From contig CM066983.1 of assembly GCA_033977485.1 (NCBI GenBank), positions 107,599,580-107,663,579 on the forward strand: DNA of 64,000 bases. Reading direction: 5' to 3'. Below are positions 53,595-64,000 of this stretch, piece by piece. The translations under genes were made by a program, and so were the position numbers. How positions within the stretch are numbered: position 1 is the first letter of the stretch; every line of letters starts with the position of its first letter. The notes under the pieces were generated by a model. It saw only the letters and a list, made by a program, of their open reading frames with translations, searched no databases and was not told where the DNA came from. The stretch comes from Hydrangea macrophylla. Its lineage: Eukaryota; Streptophyta; Magnoliopsida; Cornales; Hydrangeaceae.

Positions 53595-55276
53595 ATTACC
53601 CCCACAATATTTCTTACCCACATAGGGCTTGTTACTAAAACAATCTCTTAGAATAGAACTTCTTATCTCTTCATACAAGAAAATAGAACATGCGACCCTA
53701 CAAAAAGATAGTACAATGATAGAAGTGTAATGCTAAGTCATCACCATAACCAGCAAGACACATCACTCGGAAGCTTCTCGTGTATGCCTTAGATGGTTCA
53801 ACCACAACGGACACAGCATTCTCAATCCCTCAGTGAAAAGAATTGATGCACCACCTCAATGTAATGTACTTATGACATATCAGTAACAAAACACGATTGT
53901 TGCATTCATACTAATGAGTCATAAAACATGGTATCTTATTGAATGGTCTTCCTGAGCCCACATATTATTTCGACTAACTTGACTACTTGCCCAAACACAC
54001 CCCATAGAATGGAATCTTCTCTTCGTCCTAGGATAACATGCTAAAGTAGTTGTCATCAAGGTCCTCTTCATGACATAGTCTCAAGTTGTGAAGGCAACAA
54101 GTTTATAGGATAACCAATGTCTTAGATATGCTACATGGCTCACACAACAATGAAGAGAAATCCATTCACTACTCCATAGTGGATCGCAAAAGCACATACA
54201 ATATGATATGTATGCTATGGCGTTCTTCCATAAAAATGGGCATGTCACTCTGTGTTTGGAAAAACAAGTAACACCATATGAATCTTAGTCTAGACGTTAC
54301 ACAAAACGTCTAACCTGAGTTTCCCTCCTAGCACCTGTCTGAAAACTCACATTCGGCTATAAACAGGCTACATAGAGTCGTGGGATCTCTCTATGTTCGA
54401 CCAAATATAAAGGTCTCATATTAGCTCCATCTAAGGTGACATACAAGAAAAATAAGGGCTTATATCTAGCTCGCTGTTCTTACACTGCGTAGATATAAGT
54501 GTTCTAACTCGCTTTCTAAGTGCTATGGACACATATGTCCTAGATAGCTATCTAAGCGCCATAAACAGAAATGTCTCATCTTGCTCGCCATCTAAGTGCC
54601 ATGGACACACATGTCCTAGTTCGCTATCTCGGCGCCAAGGTGAATCACTCGTGTGAGCAGGTCGATTTAAGCCCGGTGACATATTTGAAATGTGCATTCA
54701 TTCTATTCATATAACAAATATATATGTATGGAAACTAACTAGTTTATTATTAACTGATAATAAATACTTGAATAATAATGTCAATACCATAATAAAATGT
54801 CTAAGCACATCAAATTCCTAAGTGGAGATGTGCCTTAAGATAACTTCCCTTTGAGCAAACTACATCTCAAATGTGACAAAAAGGGTCCACGTGCTAGAAT
54901 GGTTTTTGAGATCTTTTGCATATGCTCAAACAGCTATAGAGCATTCCACATATTATGCTTCCATTGTGAACAGCATAAGACAAGGTCCACAACCCTGCGA
55001 ATATATCGCAAGATCCTCTTCACTACTCTCTAGCGACAGGACCAGGGTTACTACGACAACGACTAAATAGACCAACTGCATAGCAGACATCTAACTGAGT
55101 ACACAACATAGCATAATTTAGATTTCCTATTGTGGATGCATATGGTAGATAGGACATTTGTTTCCTTTTTCTATTATTATTAAGACATTGATCTAAGGTT
55201 AAGACAAGTCCCTTTTTTAAAAAAAAATTAGGATGCCAATGGGTTTTAAGCTTTTCATGTGAAAATGTTCAAGAAC
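53595..55276 (-). pseudogene. Copia pol remnant: RT end, RNase H and 3' region
   Basis: From 55276 downward the text reads VLEHFHMKSLKPI, continuing the RT/RNase H connection cut at 59912. Then comes DVCYAVGLFSRCRSNPGP (55100-55050), the copia RPDICYAVG-x-x-SRY-x-SNPG block. A decayed AVKRILRY region follows. RNase H catalytic blocks beyond this are not recognisable. Positions 54430-54660 hold a tandem repeat. Strongly decayed, with many stops. Confidence 0.75.
54430..54660. repeat. ~60-bp tandem repeat (GCTATCTAAGTGCCATGGAC)
   Basis: Three to four diverged units combine a CGCTATCTAAG-type phrase, a GCCATGGACAC-type phrase and CATGTCCTAG. Located in the 3' part of the copia remnant; possibly promoter repeats of an LTR or leader. 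Confidence 0.6.
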
Positions 55277-56039
55277 TGTCATGCCCCGACGTAGCCAAAA
55301 TAGGGAAAAATTAAAATTTCCATCTTGGACCCTTAGGCACGTGACTGGTTGAATCATCGAATTGTCCATCACTAAACAATAAACGATAAAAACATAACTA
55401 ATAATTTACAACATAACTAAAAGGATAAAACCAACATCTGCTTACATAAATATATATTACAATGAAAAGCACCAGTACTAGCTAACTATTACATCATCAT
55501 AGATACATTAGGGTCTTATGGCTCTTGGGCCTTACAAAAGCTATTACAAAAGATATGATAAGTTTTCTGGTAGAGATTATAACCAAAAACATTTACAAAA
55601 GATAACTACTAGTCTTCTTTCTAACTAGCATAACCATAGTCATCTTCGTCGTACTCTTCCTCCACGTCCTCTTCTTGCGTAGCATCAAAACCTGTGTACT
55701 TGTCACCTGGATAAGCTGGACATGGGAATGTCTAGCGACATGAACGCGTCAGCTTATGAAAGCCGAGTGAAAAAACTAAGTTAAATGGAATGTATATAGC
55801 CCCACACAACAAGAATACGTTTACTACTTTTAATACGTCTGTTAGGATCTTCGCATTCTCGCCGTCGAACTATGACCACTAACGTGCCTGATTGAGTATT
55901 CAAAAAGAATACGAACAACCAACTTGACTCGTCTCGACATCCTTAATGCCACTACTATCCATCTCTACTATCCGACTCCATTCACTAACCAAAACACCTC
56001 TCACTGACCAAAACACCTTTCACTAACCACAACACCTTT

Positions 56040-56430
56040 CACTAACCACCTCGTCACGAAGAATCGAGATGTTGAGGAGTTCAAGAACATCCATTTCGTC
56101 ATGAAGAATTGAAAGGAATCTTAACTCTACAAACCATCACTTTATCACGAAGAATCGAAGTATTCACCATATCGATTTCGTGACAAAGAATCGAAAGGAT
56201 ACTCAATTTCATAACCGTAACTTCGTCATGAAGAGTCGAAGTATTCACCGTATTCGTTTCATCACGAAAAATCGAAAAGATACTCAATTTCATAACAGTC
56301 ACTTCATCACGAAGAATTGAAAGGATACTCAATTTAATAACTGTCACTTCATCACGAAGAATGGAAGTATTCACCGTATCCGTTTCGTTATGAAGAATCG
56401 AAAGGATACTTAGCTTCACAACCCAACAAC
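56040..56430. repeat. ~60-bp tandem repeat (TCGTCACGAAGAATCGAA)
   Basis: Six to seven units combine TTCGTCATGAAGAATCGAA with either a GGATACTCAATTTCATAAC or a GTATTCACCGTAT tail, giving a higher-order period near 120 bp. The minus-strand ORF 56446-56099 is a translation of the repeat. Confidence 0.8.
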
Positions 56431-57158
56431 TATACCCTTTTCTCACTATCCCGGCCTCTACGGCCTGATTTTCCTATCAGACACTTATCCTCAGTATAAG
56501 CTGCTTCTGACAAAACACCACTGATCCTTACGTATCCCCAACCGTGCACGCGTCACTCATTTCAGAATTTGGTTCATTAAATGACTTCTTACTATACTTT
56601 CGTGTACATTTATACGTTCGTCATTCTGTTTTACGTCATAATATACTTACGAAATCCGGATAAGCATTAACGTTTAGTTCATGGCCTCGGATATACCTTA
56701 AGGAAACTTTTTCGAAAAAATTTCCCAGAAACCGATTCTTTCCACTATTCGGTTTCTGGGTTAGGCTCCAGAAACTGGTTTTTATCCATTAATCGGTTTC
56801 TGATGACAGTTTCAAGAATCCTTTATTTCATGCATTGTACAACACTTTAAGCTCAGGGGTATTATGCATAAATACTTCTAGGTCAGTACCATATTACCAT
56901 AACTATACTTAAAAATTCATATCATTCCATTCATGAGTCAAAGGTATAACTTTTAAAGCTCGTATCATAAGTTCAAAGCATCATTTGTTTATTTGATACG
57001 TAAACACATGCATGAGTTCGTTTACACGTCTATGATACTATCATACAGTCTATAAGATTCATAAAACAAGGTCTCATATAGATACAGGTAAAGTACAAAC
57101 CATCTAGATTCAACTTAGAGTCAAGGTACAACTATTAAAACTCATTTCATAAGCTTCC

Positions 57159-58758
57159 TGATGTTGTCAAAATCAAGTTCTTATTTAACCCTATTAAAAA
57201 CGTAGTATGTTGGAAGTAGGGTGTCGAGTCCACAGGGATTGATACAAGAACAACATTTGGGAAGTTTAGTAACTAATTATGATGTTAAAAAGAAAGAAGT
57301 AAGAAAAGATGATAAAAAGGAATAAAAATTACTTTGCGTCTTGCGGCTTTTTGTTTGGTTTTTGGAGGAGAAAATGATAAATAAATACTAATCTAAAAAA
57401 CAATTGGTTGAGATCATTCCTCCCATCTTGGGTCACAACAAGATGAAATGGACTAGTGTTTCAAGCACATTCTAAGGTAACACTTCATTGTGGCATATTA
57501 TCAAACACAAGGAGTGCATCTATGTGAAAGATGAAGGAAGCTTTGAGATTTCCATAGAAACGGATTTGAAGCTAACGTTTGACTATCAAGGATGCATGAC
57601 ATACAAGATGAAGCCTCTATGGCTTCTAATCTGAATGATTTGTCCACCCTACACTAACTAATCTACTTGGTGGACAAATCACCTATAAAGCCTTCAAAAG
57701 ATAGTATTTAAAACCCAAGAGTTTGAATAATCAAAGATGCTTGACATCAAAGATGAAGACCCCAAGTTATAAATCCCACACACAACATTTATCAAACACA
57801 TGGAGTGCAAAACACAAGGTTACATAATATTCTATATGAAATACATAGGGTAGGATTCAAAGTCTAAGTTATGATAATCAAAAATGCAATACAAAGAAGA
57901 TGAAGCCCCTAGTTTTGAATCCTACACAAATGAACCCTAGAAATGCTACAACACTAAATCCAAGAGCTCATGATCCACAACCTAAGTAAATCTAACTAAT
58001 AATAAAAATCATGGCAATATCATCAAAAGAGAAGAGATAGAAAATATACCTAGCCATTAAAACTTCAATCCAAGCTTCAAGTTTATACAAATGAAGAAGA
58101 AATGGAAGGGAACCCAAATGGGTTCCCAAAAATGAGAGAAGAAGAAGAAGAATGTAGGGAGAAAAACACAAGAGAGAATATATATCTCCTACAAAAACCC
58201 TATCTCTTTCTATCTATACAAAAAACACAAAAATGGCAAACTTGTAAATAAAAAGGAGAAAAACTGCAGCCGCGGATCGATCCCTTCTTTGGGGCGGATC
58301 GATCCACCTTTCATCTGGGCAGTTGATATCTCTTCAAAAAGTCGCAGATCGATCCCTTCATTGGGGCGGATCGATCCATCTTGGGATTTTTCTGGCAGAA
58401 TGTTCCTTCAAAATCGCGGATCGATCCGCTCAAAAGGACGGATCAATCCGCATCTTTTGAAACTGATACCAAGATCCTCAAGAACCCACGGATCGATCCG
58501 CTCATAGGGCCGGATCGATACGCCTTTGCTGGAATTCTTTCCTTTCCCTTTTTATGATAAAAGAACCAAACAGAGTTGGTTCTCACTTTGAACAAGTCCC
58601 CAAACACTACAAGAAAGAGATTTTTATTAGCAATAAGTGAACAACAACAAGAACAACAAAAGTACAATATATCCATTAAATGTCCTAATATAAGTGATAA
58701 TTTGTGTCCAATAAGGGTAAAATCATGAAGTTAAGAAAGCAATATTGGACACGAATCA
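57159..58758 (-). mobile_element. Athila-like solo LTR, TSD CTTCC
   Basis: 1600 bp. Left end TGATGTTGTC, right end ACACGAATCA; flanks CTTCC at 57154-57158 and 58759-58763. On the minus strand it begins TGATTCGTGTCC and, near its end, has CCCTGTGGACTCGACACC, the text found shortly before the 3' end of Athila-type LTRs. No primer-binding site or internal region. It holds eight CGGATCGATCCG palindromes (58273-58522). Confidence 0.85.
58273..58522. repeat. Cluster of CGGATCGATCCG palindromes, Athila-like LTR
   Basis: Eight copies at about 58273, 58295, 58345, 58367, 58417, 58439, 58489 and 58511. Starts alternate at intervals of 22 and 50 bp, so the pairs recur every 72 bp. The same motif is in the unrelated solo LTR at 6729-6832. 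Confidence 0.9.
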
Positions 58759-59911
58759 CTTCCAAGCATATAATGCAAGTTTAATACGTAAAACATATAT
58801 ATAAGTTGGCTACTAAGGTTAAGTTACTAACATGCAGCTTCTAATACACATATAACCAGGTTTCATGTTGACAAAATCAAGGTACAACCAAACAAAGCTT
58901 AGAAATCAACATAATAAAACTGCTACCCAGAAACCAGTTTCTCCTCACAAACCAGTTCCTTGAACCATTCCCAGAAATTGGTTTCTCGTGCCATTTAAGC
59001 AGTTTTCTTGACAGCACTGCTATACTATGGATTTAACTTTAAAAATTAACTTGTATGGCATGGAAACCTTACAATAACATCCTCAAACATATACTAAACA
59101 TCATTACATACTATATATGTTCTAAAGTGAGTTAGTAGACTCACCAAAACTAAGAATTGAGCTTGAATGTAGGATTTGAGCTTAAGGATGCTTGAACTCA
59201 AACTTCAATGGTCGAAGCTTCTTCTTCTTCTTCTTCTTCTAATTCCTTCACCTCTGGGATTCTTGGTTGTCTTCTAAAACTTCTAATCACAACTCCTAAA
59301 TTCCCATTGTGATATATGTAGGTATATGGATGTGTAAAGGTGTTTGCATGGAAGTGTAGACAAGGAAGGGGTGAACACTTTGGTTTTCTTTTTAATTCTT
59401 CTTTCATTTCTCCATGGATTCTTATGTCTCCTAATTCCCTCTCTATGTGTAGATTATATGTGACCAAGAGGATGTAATGCATGTGCATGGTTGTATATAT
59501 AGGAGGTGATGGAGGGGTAGGTGTCACCTTGCATGGTGCAAGCTTGGACACATGTCCTTGTAGTGGACAAATGTCAAAGGGGTGGTGACATGTGGTGCAT
59601 GGGCTGCCACGTAGCCAGCCATGGTAGGGTCCACCTTGGATTTGGGCCATTTTTTTGGCTTGCATGCATATGTCCTCGATATGCATATCGGTCTCGATTT
59701 ACGTGCAACGAGTATTGTTTCTAATGTCCGGGTTTGAGTACGGGACTAAGTTAAGTCTTATTACGGTCGAGTCGGTGCAGTGTTTACAGTCAATTAGTAA
59801 TATTACAATACGTTGATACTGTCACACAGTTAAAATAATATAACAACCAGTCAAGTGCGAAAATTCAGAAAACTAATATTATTACAAGTAGAGAAAATTA
59901 CAGGTATTACA

Positions 59912-60835
59912 AGAACCTTCATCTTATAAGTCCCTCGAGACAAACAGAGGAGCTTCTAAGAACAATATCTCACAATCTAAACTCCTAACATATAGTTGGC
60001 ATCACCCATGTCCTCAATCTCAAACTGAGAGGACAACCACTCTCAAGTGACAACAATGGAACTCATCTCATTCCCAGCTAGAATGTTGTCGTCAATATAC
60101 AAAGAACTAGAACACTTTTCTTGGACCATTGAATGTATACACATTGTACCACTGCCCAGATGATTGCTAACTTGAGATAATAAATGGAACATTTGATACG
60201 ACATACTTTTACGCTCACTCCCTTTGGTCACAAAACCATGGGCTAATCCATATTCATCTCGTCGTCTTGTTCTCCATTGAGAAAAACAATTTAAACATCC
60301 AATTGAAAAAAGTTCTAAAACTAAACATGCCACAATCGCTAAGATAAAGCGAATGGAGTCAGATCTCACCCTTTGGGAGAACATGTTTCCATGGTCTATA
60401 CCATCTCTGGGTACAAACTATCGCCACAAGGCACTTGTCAATTGAACCATCCGCCTTGCATTAGATGTTGAAAACACATTTGTCTCTAATAGCCTTACAC
60501 ACATGCAGAATATCAACTAACTCCCAGACCTTATTTGCGTTCATAGAGCTCATCTCATCTGGCATAGAAACTATCCACTCAGCTTCAACAAACGAGGAAA
60601 AATGCTTCATCAAAAGAAGCAGGCTCATCCTCATCCACTTGTTCACACATTTGTACACATAAAAATGTCTGCCTTAATTTAAAAACGACGACATGGAACT
60701 TTTTCCTCATCACCTACGGTGTACTACTTGAGAATCTTGAGTGCCTAGTGGTGCACTCCCACTATATGGTACACTCCCACTAGTGTCTAGTGGTGTACTC
60801 CCACTCGGTTGGAGACTAGTACCATTTTTCAGCGA
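59912..60835 (-). pseudogene. Copia RT remnant (5' part of the minus-strand copia element)
   Basis: On the minus strand: DEPASFDEAF and EWIVSMPDEMSSMNANKVWE (60640-60530), the usual start of copia RT; VRSDSIRFILAIVACL (about 60370-60320); HGFVTKGSERK (about 60240); VQEKCSSSLYIDDNIL with a YxDD-like site (about 60125-60075); and FEIEDMGDANYMLGV (59980-59940). Order and spacing match copia RT. There are several frameshifts and stops. The frame continues at 55276 across the solo LTR. The upstream boundary with the MULE is near 60835. Confidence 0.8.
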
Positions 60836-63283
60836 TTACTGGATGTGGAATCTCAATCTCTCCACCCTCGCAAAAAGATGGTATGTTGTCTTCAACATCC
60901 TCCAACTCATAGAGGTCAAGATATCTCTAAGTATTACCAACCTGGGGAAGTCATTCTCAATATCATGTGACACCATTTCTGTCATTCCTATACTCGTTTG
61001 TTCATTATACGTAACATAGTCTATCGAACAAATCCTTTGCCCAACATTCACTAGCATGGAAGGCTCACAATGCACTTCATATAAATATTCACTTGCTGCA
61101 CTAATCCTCCATGTTCTCCCTTCATCTAACGCGTTTTGCAATCGATCATACATCTTCAGGCATAAAATATCATCCCAACTTTTAGTCTGAAACCTCATTT
61201 TTGCTATATCCTTCATTGTTTTAATTTGTATACTATCAATCATGCTACTTATAGGCATATGTCATGCCTCATCTATCATTTTATTCCACGATTCGGCTAG
61301 GCTAGCTAGGCTAGACAACATCTCACCATACATTTGCCCCCTGAAAAAAGCATTGCACCAGTTTTGCACAGGAATATCACTTACAAAGTCACTAACCCTT
61401 TGTCCATCTTCCCTAACAAGCGATTCCATGTTTTCAATGTAAGACTCAAAGTGTGGAGTATATGCATACTCAGTCATCTTGTACACAAGTCGACTACGCA
61501 ACTTAGTATTAATACCTCTAAGTTTGTCCATCATATTGTACTTAATGTGGAATAAACAAAACTCATGATGATTATTTGGAAAAACCTCCTTAATACCTTT
61601 AATAATGCCAACATGCCTATCAGATATGAAAGTAACCCTTCGAGAACGATCTACTATCGTTCTTAATTCCTTTAGGAACCAGCTCCAATTTTTTATCCTC
61701 TGAACCCACACTGGCATATGCAAGATTGTAAATATCTAAGGGGGGAAAAAACAAAAATGGACAAATCAAATATTTGTGAAATTTCTCACTTTAATAGAAA
61801 TTCGGAGTTAATTTGGCGTGAAAAAAAGTGCCAAATTTTTCACAACACTATATTTCTCATATGTATATGAATAACAATGTAGTGAGAAAGTTCACACAAA
61901 ACAAATATTTTCTCTCACTGGGTAAAAGTAAGAAAATTCTCACCAAACTATAATTCTCACAATAAGATTAATGTCAATACCGTGTGAATGTTTATACACA
62001 ACAAACATTTTAACCCCCCCTCCCCCCCAACTATGAAAAGGGTGACAAATTTATCACAAAACTGTGAACCAATGTATAGAGTATACTATCCCTATTACCA
62101 TAAGATACAAACACATGTCTATACCCCTAGTAACAAAAAGTTCTACTTAGAACAAGAAAGCTGCTATACATAGTGAATAACGTATAAAGTATACCAACCT
62201 TGATTCGCTGTTTTGCACGTAGCACCAAACACTACACCCCTATATGACGGTCTTTCAAAAATGTCCCATCAAGAAAAATCAATGGCCTCATATACTTAAA
62301 ACCATTTATACATGCAGCAAACCATACAAAATACCTTCTAAATCTTCTTGTTGTCACATCCACATCCAATACAAGATGGCTTCAAGGATGTACTCGTTCT
62401 GTCTTCTTAAAATACCACCTAAGTTTGTCAAACGACTGTGAATGATCACCGTATATACATTTCCTTGCATTTTTTACACAAAACCAAGCATGGCGATACT
62501 TTATATCAAAACCATACCTATCTTTGATTACGCCTATGACTTTAACAGGTGGAAACAAAGGTTCACGTCGGATTGTCTCTTCAATCAAGTCACCTACCAA
62601 CTTGGAAGTAACTCGAGGGTGTTTAGATTTTTGAACAACTGACCTACATGTACAGCTTCTCAAATTTCTGTATATAAAAGAAACCATTTACCGACTCCTT
62701 CGAGGCATGAATGCGCCATTTACAGCCCTTTTCCTCTCGAAAATTACAAACAGCAGTGACACACAACTTATTATTCTTCAAATACTTCAATTGAAAACCA
62801 ATCTCAATAGAATACTTACAAAGCACTTGTCGAAACTCCACAGGACCACCTTCAAACTTTTGTCCCTCATCTTGAATATCAAGACTCCACTCACACCCCA
62901 TCAGTAACTACTTCCGGTGTGAAAAAAAATTAGGCTCATTATTACCATCATCAAAAATAGTCAAACACCCTCCACCATACGTGTTTAATTTGTCTTCGTC
63001 GTCGTACAATTCATTATTAGTCTCCATAATGTAACTTGAACATCCACACGCTTTAACTTCATTTGTTTGCATAACATTATCATATTCTCCAAATCACGAT
63101 CACAGCTACCATACACTTACTATATCCACTTACTCGATACGTCAGTGTCAATTCATCTTCATTTAGCCCAGGCCATTTTCTAATTATGGATGTAATTACA
63201 TCACCAAATCTAGAGCCATCATCAACACTAACTACATATATATCACCACCAAAAGAACATATCAAATGAATCTGACTCTCCAT
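60836..63283 (-). pseudogene. Mutator-like (MULE) transposase gene with one intron
   Basis: Minus strand. ATG 63283 (MESQIHLICSFGGDIYVVSV) starts the N-terminal domain. After frameshifts comes the MuDR DNA-binding region (YSIEIGFQLKYLKNNKLCV, then CKWRIHASKE; 62820-62680), then CRSVVQKSKHPRVTSKLVGD and YGFDIKYRHAW. The DDE core has FLDGTFLKDRH near 62245 (first Asp) and VTFISDRHVGIIKG near 61620 (second Asp). A 463-bp intron, 62198-61736 (GTTGGT...CTTAG), joins a split codon exactly. A six-A run before NWSWFLKELR causes a +1 shift. Stop 61262-61260 precedes HMPISSMIDSI. The end (60836) includes YEVHCEPSMLVNVG, the start of a SWIM-like zinc region. It would cut and paste MULE DNA but is broken. 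Confidence 0.85.
61736..62198 (-). other. Intron of the MULE transposase gene
   Basis: GT donor at 62198-62197 and AG acceptor at 61737-61736; the codon split G|AT is restored as GAT (Asp). The interior is AT-rich, with a C8-type run near 62020 and no coding similarity. Confidence 0.7.
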
Positions 63284-64000
63284 AACACACCACAACAACC
63301 AGCAATTTGCATGTACAACAAAAAAAAAACTCGTTGTTACATAACGGTTAAGAATTGCTATAAAATCACTATTACAAACAATAAACAAATAACAATTGAT
63401 CAAAATAACTATTCGTGTATGTGATAAATTTCTCCCAAACACACAAGTTAGATTTCATGCCTACAAAAAAAAAACCTTCAACGACAATTTCTGCAACACC
63501 AATCGCTGGAAAGGTGATAAGAACAAGTATGAAATTTTAATCAAAAATTTTAAAATTAAGATTATTCCATATCGACATATGAATCAGTTTAGAATCAGGT
63601 TTAATGTTCCCCAATCAACTACCAATATTTTAGGGATCCATTACTGCATGACTCCTACACTTCTGCATACATGGGTAATATCCAAATATAATATAAATTC
63701 AAATTAATTTCTAAATAAAACAGATAAGGGTCATATTTGTAATAAAAAATGAAAATAAAGGGAAAGGACTAATTCCTGAGTTGTACACCAATTAAGGGAT
63801 TGATTTCATAACTACCTAATTTAGATGCACTCAATATACAAAAATTGCATAATAAGGGACTAAACAATATGTTTTTATTAAATAAACATCCATAAACATA
63901 TGTCATATGCTCTAAAATACCATAAATACATGATTCTTTACCCAAAAATTATCCTAGAGTTCCAGACAGTGTACTAAACACTAAAAAATAATATTTAATA
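63284..64000. other. AT-rich upstream flank of the MULE gene
   Basis: Expected to hold the MULE 5' region and terminal inverted repeat, but none can be identified because the partner end is not visible. ORFs here are short and without domain. Confidence 0.4.

Larger units (their letters stand above)
56724..58995. repeat. Cluster of AGAAACCGGTTTCT-type palindromes
   Basis: Copies at 56724-56815 (CCAGAAACCGATT, TTCGGTTTCTGG, CCAGAAACTGGTTT, ATCGGTTTCTG) and, after the nested LTR, at 58924-58995 (CCAGAAACCAGTTTCTCC, CCAGAAATTGGTTTCTCG). All belong to the solo LTR at 55277-59911. Confidence 0.75.
55277..59911 (-). mobile_element. Ty3/gypsy solo LTR, TSD AGAAC, with nested LTR
   Basis: Left end TGTCATGCCCCGACG, right end GGTATTACA; on the minus strand it runs TGTAATACC to CGGGGCATGACA. 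The flanks are AGAAC at 55272-55276 and 59912-59916. Removing it restores a continuous copia reading frame. Without the nested Athila-like LTR (57159-58758) it is about 3.0 kb. It has a minus-strand TATATATAC near 59490, a 162-codon ORF (59686-59198) without a domain, a tandem repeat at 56040-56430, and AGAAACCGGTTTCT-type palindromes on both sides of the nested insertion. Confidence 0.88.

Noticed and set aside
59198..59686. 162-codon minus-strand ORF as a host gene
   Set aside because: It lies inside a solo LTR downstream of its TATA box and shows no recognisable domain; most likely LTR leader.

Overview
This is a window of nuclear DNA from a land plant, most likely a dicot. It carries Ty1/copia, Ty3/gypsy (chromovirus-like, Tat-like and Athila-like), Mutator, hAT and PIF/Harbinger sequences and a tRNA-derived SINE. 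The one convincing host gene is split by spliceosomal introns. I cannot name the species. Almost everything is transposable-element (TE) DNA. Many element borders are fixed by matching target-site duplications (TSDs) read directly from the sequence.

Layout. 1-3270: a gypsy gag-protease fragment on the minus strand, then a degenerate ~21-bp tandem repeat interrupted by an LTR fragment and a copia LTR fragment. 3271-4130: non-coding, with an (AG)n tract. 4131-37880: a duplicated copy (copy A) of the promoter/5'-UTR region of the host gene, blown apart by a 2.9-kb solo LTR (4522-7382, carrying a Tourist-like MITE) and by a 28.9-kb three-level nest. In the nest, a chromovirus-like element (7585-36460, TSD GAGGG) is interrupted in its RNase H region by a Tat-like element (12540-33042, TSD CGTGG). 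That element is in turn interrupted in an antisense gene by a copia element with visually identical LTRs (23824-31845). LTR divergence falls from the outer to the inner element, in agreement with the nesting order.

37236-45345: small DNA elements (Micron-like, hAT with 8-bp TSD CATATTTA, a 1.3-kb foldback), a 2.4-kb solo LTR (TSD AAAAG), an Athila-like solo LTR on the minus strand and a SINE. 45346-52834: the host gene, a small heavy-metal-associated (HMA) domain protein of 81 residues. Its first coding exon is only ATGG, and its 5.9-kb second intron holds a PIF-like element, a Micron-like MITE and a solo LTR. 53183-60835: a decayed minus-strand copia element interrupted by a solo LTR (TSD AGAAC), which itself contains an Athila-like solo LTR (TSD CTTCC). 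60836-63283: a decayed Mutator-like (MULE) transposase gene on the minus strand.

Most unusual signals. (1) Clusters of 10-14 bp palindromes sit in LTRs and leaders, and the same palindrome recurs in unrelated LTR families. (2) The Tat-like element carries two tandem antisense transcription units with their own TATA boxes, at least one with several plausible introns. (3) A gag-only copia element with decayed pol has moved very recently.
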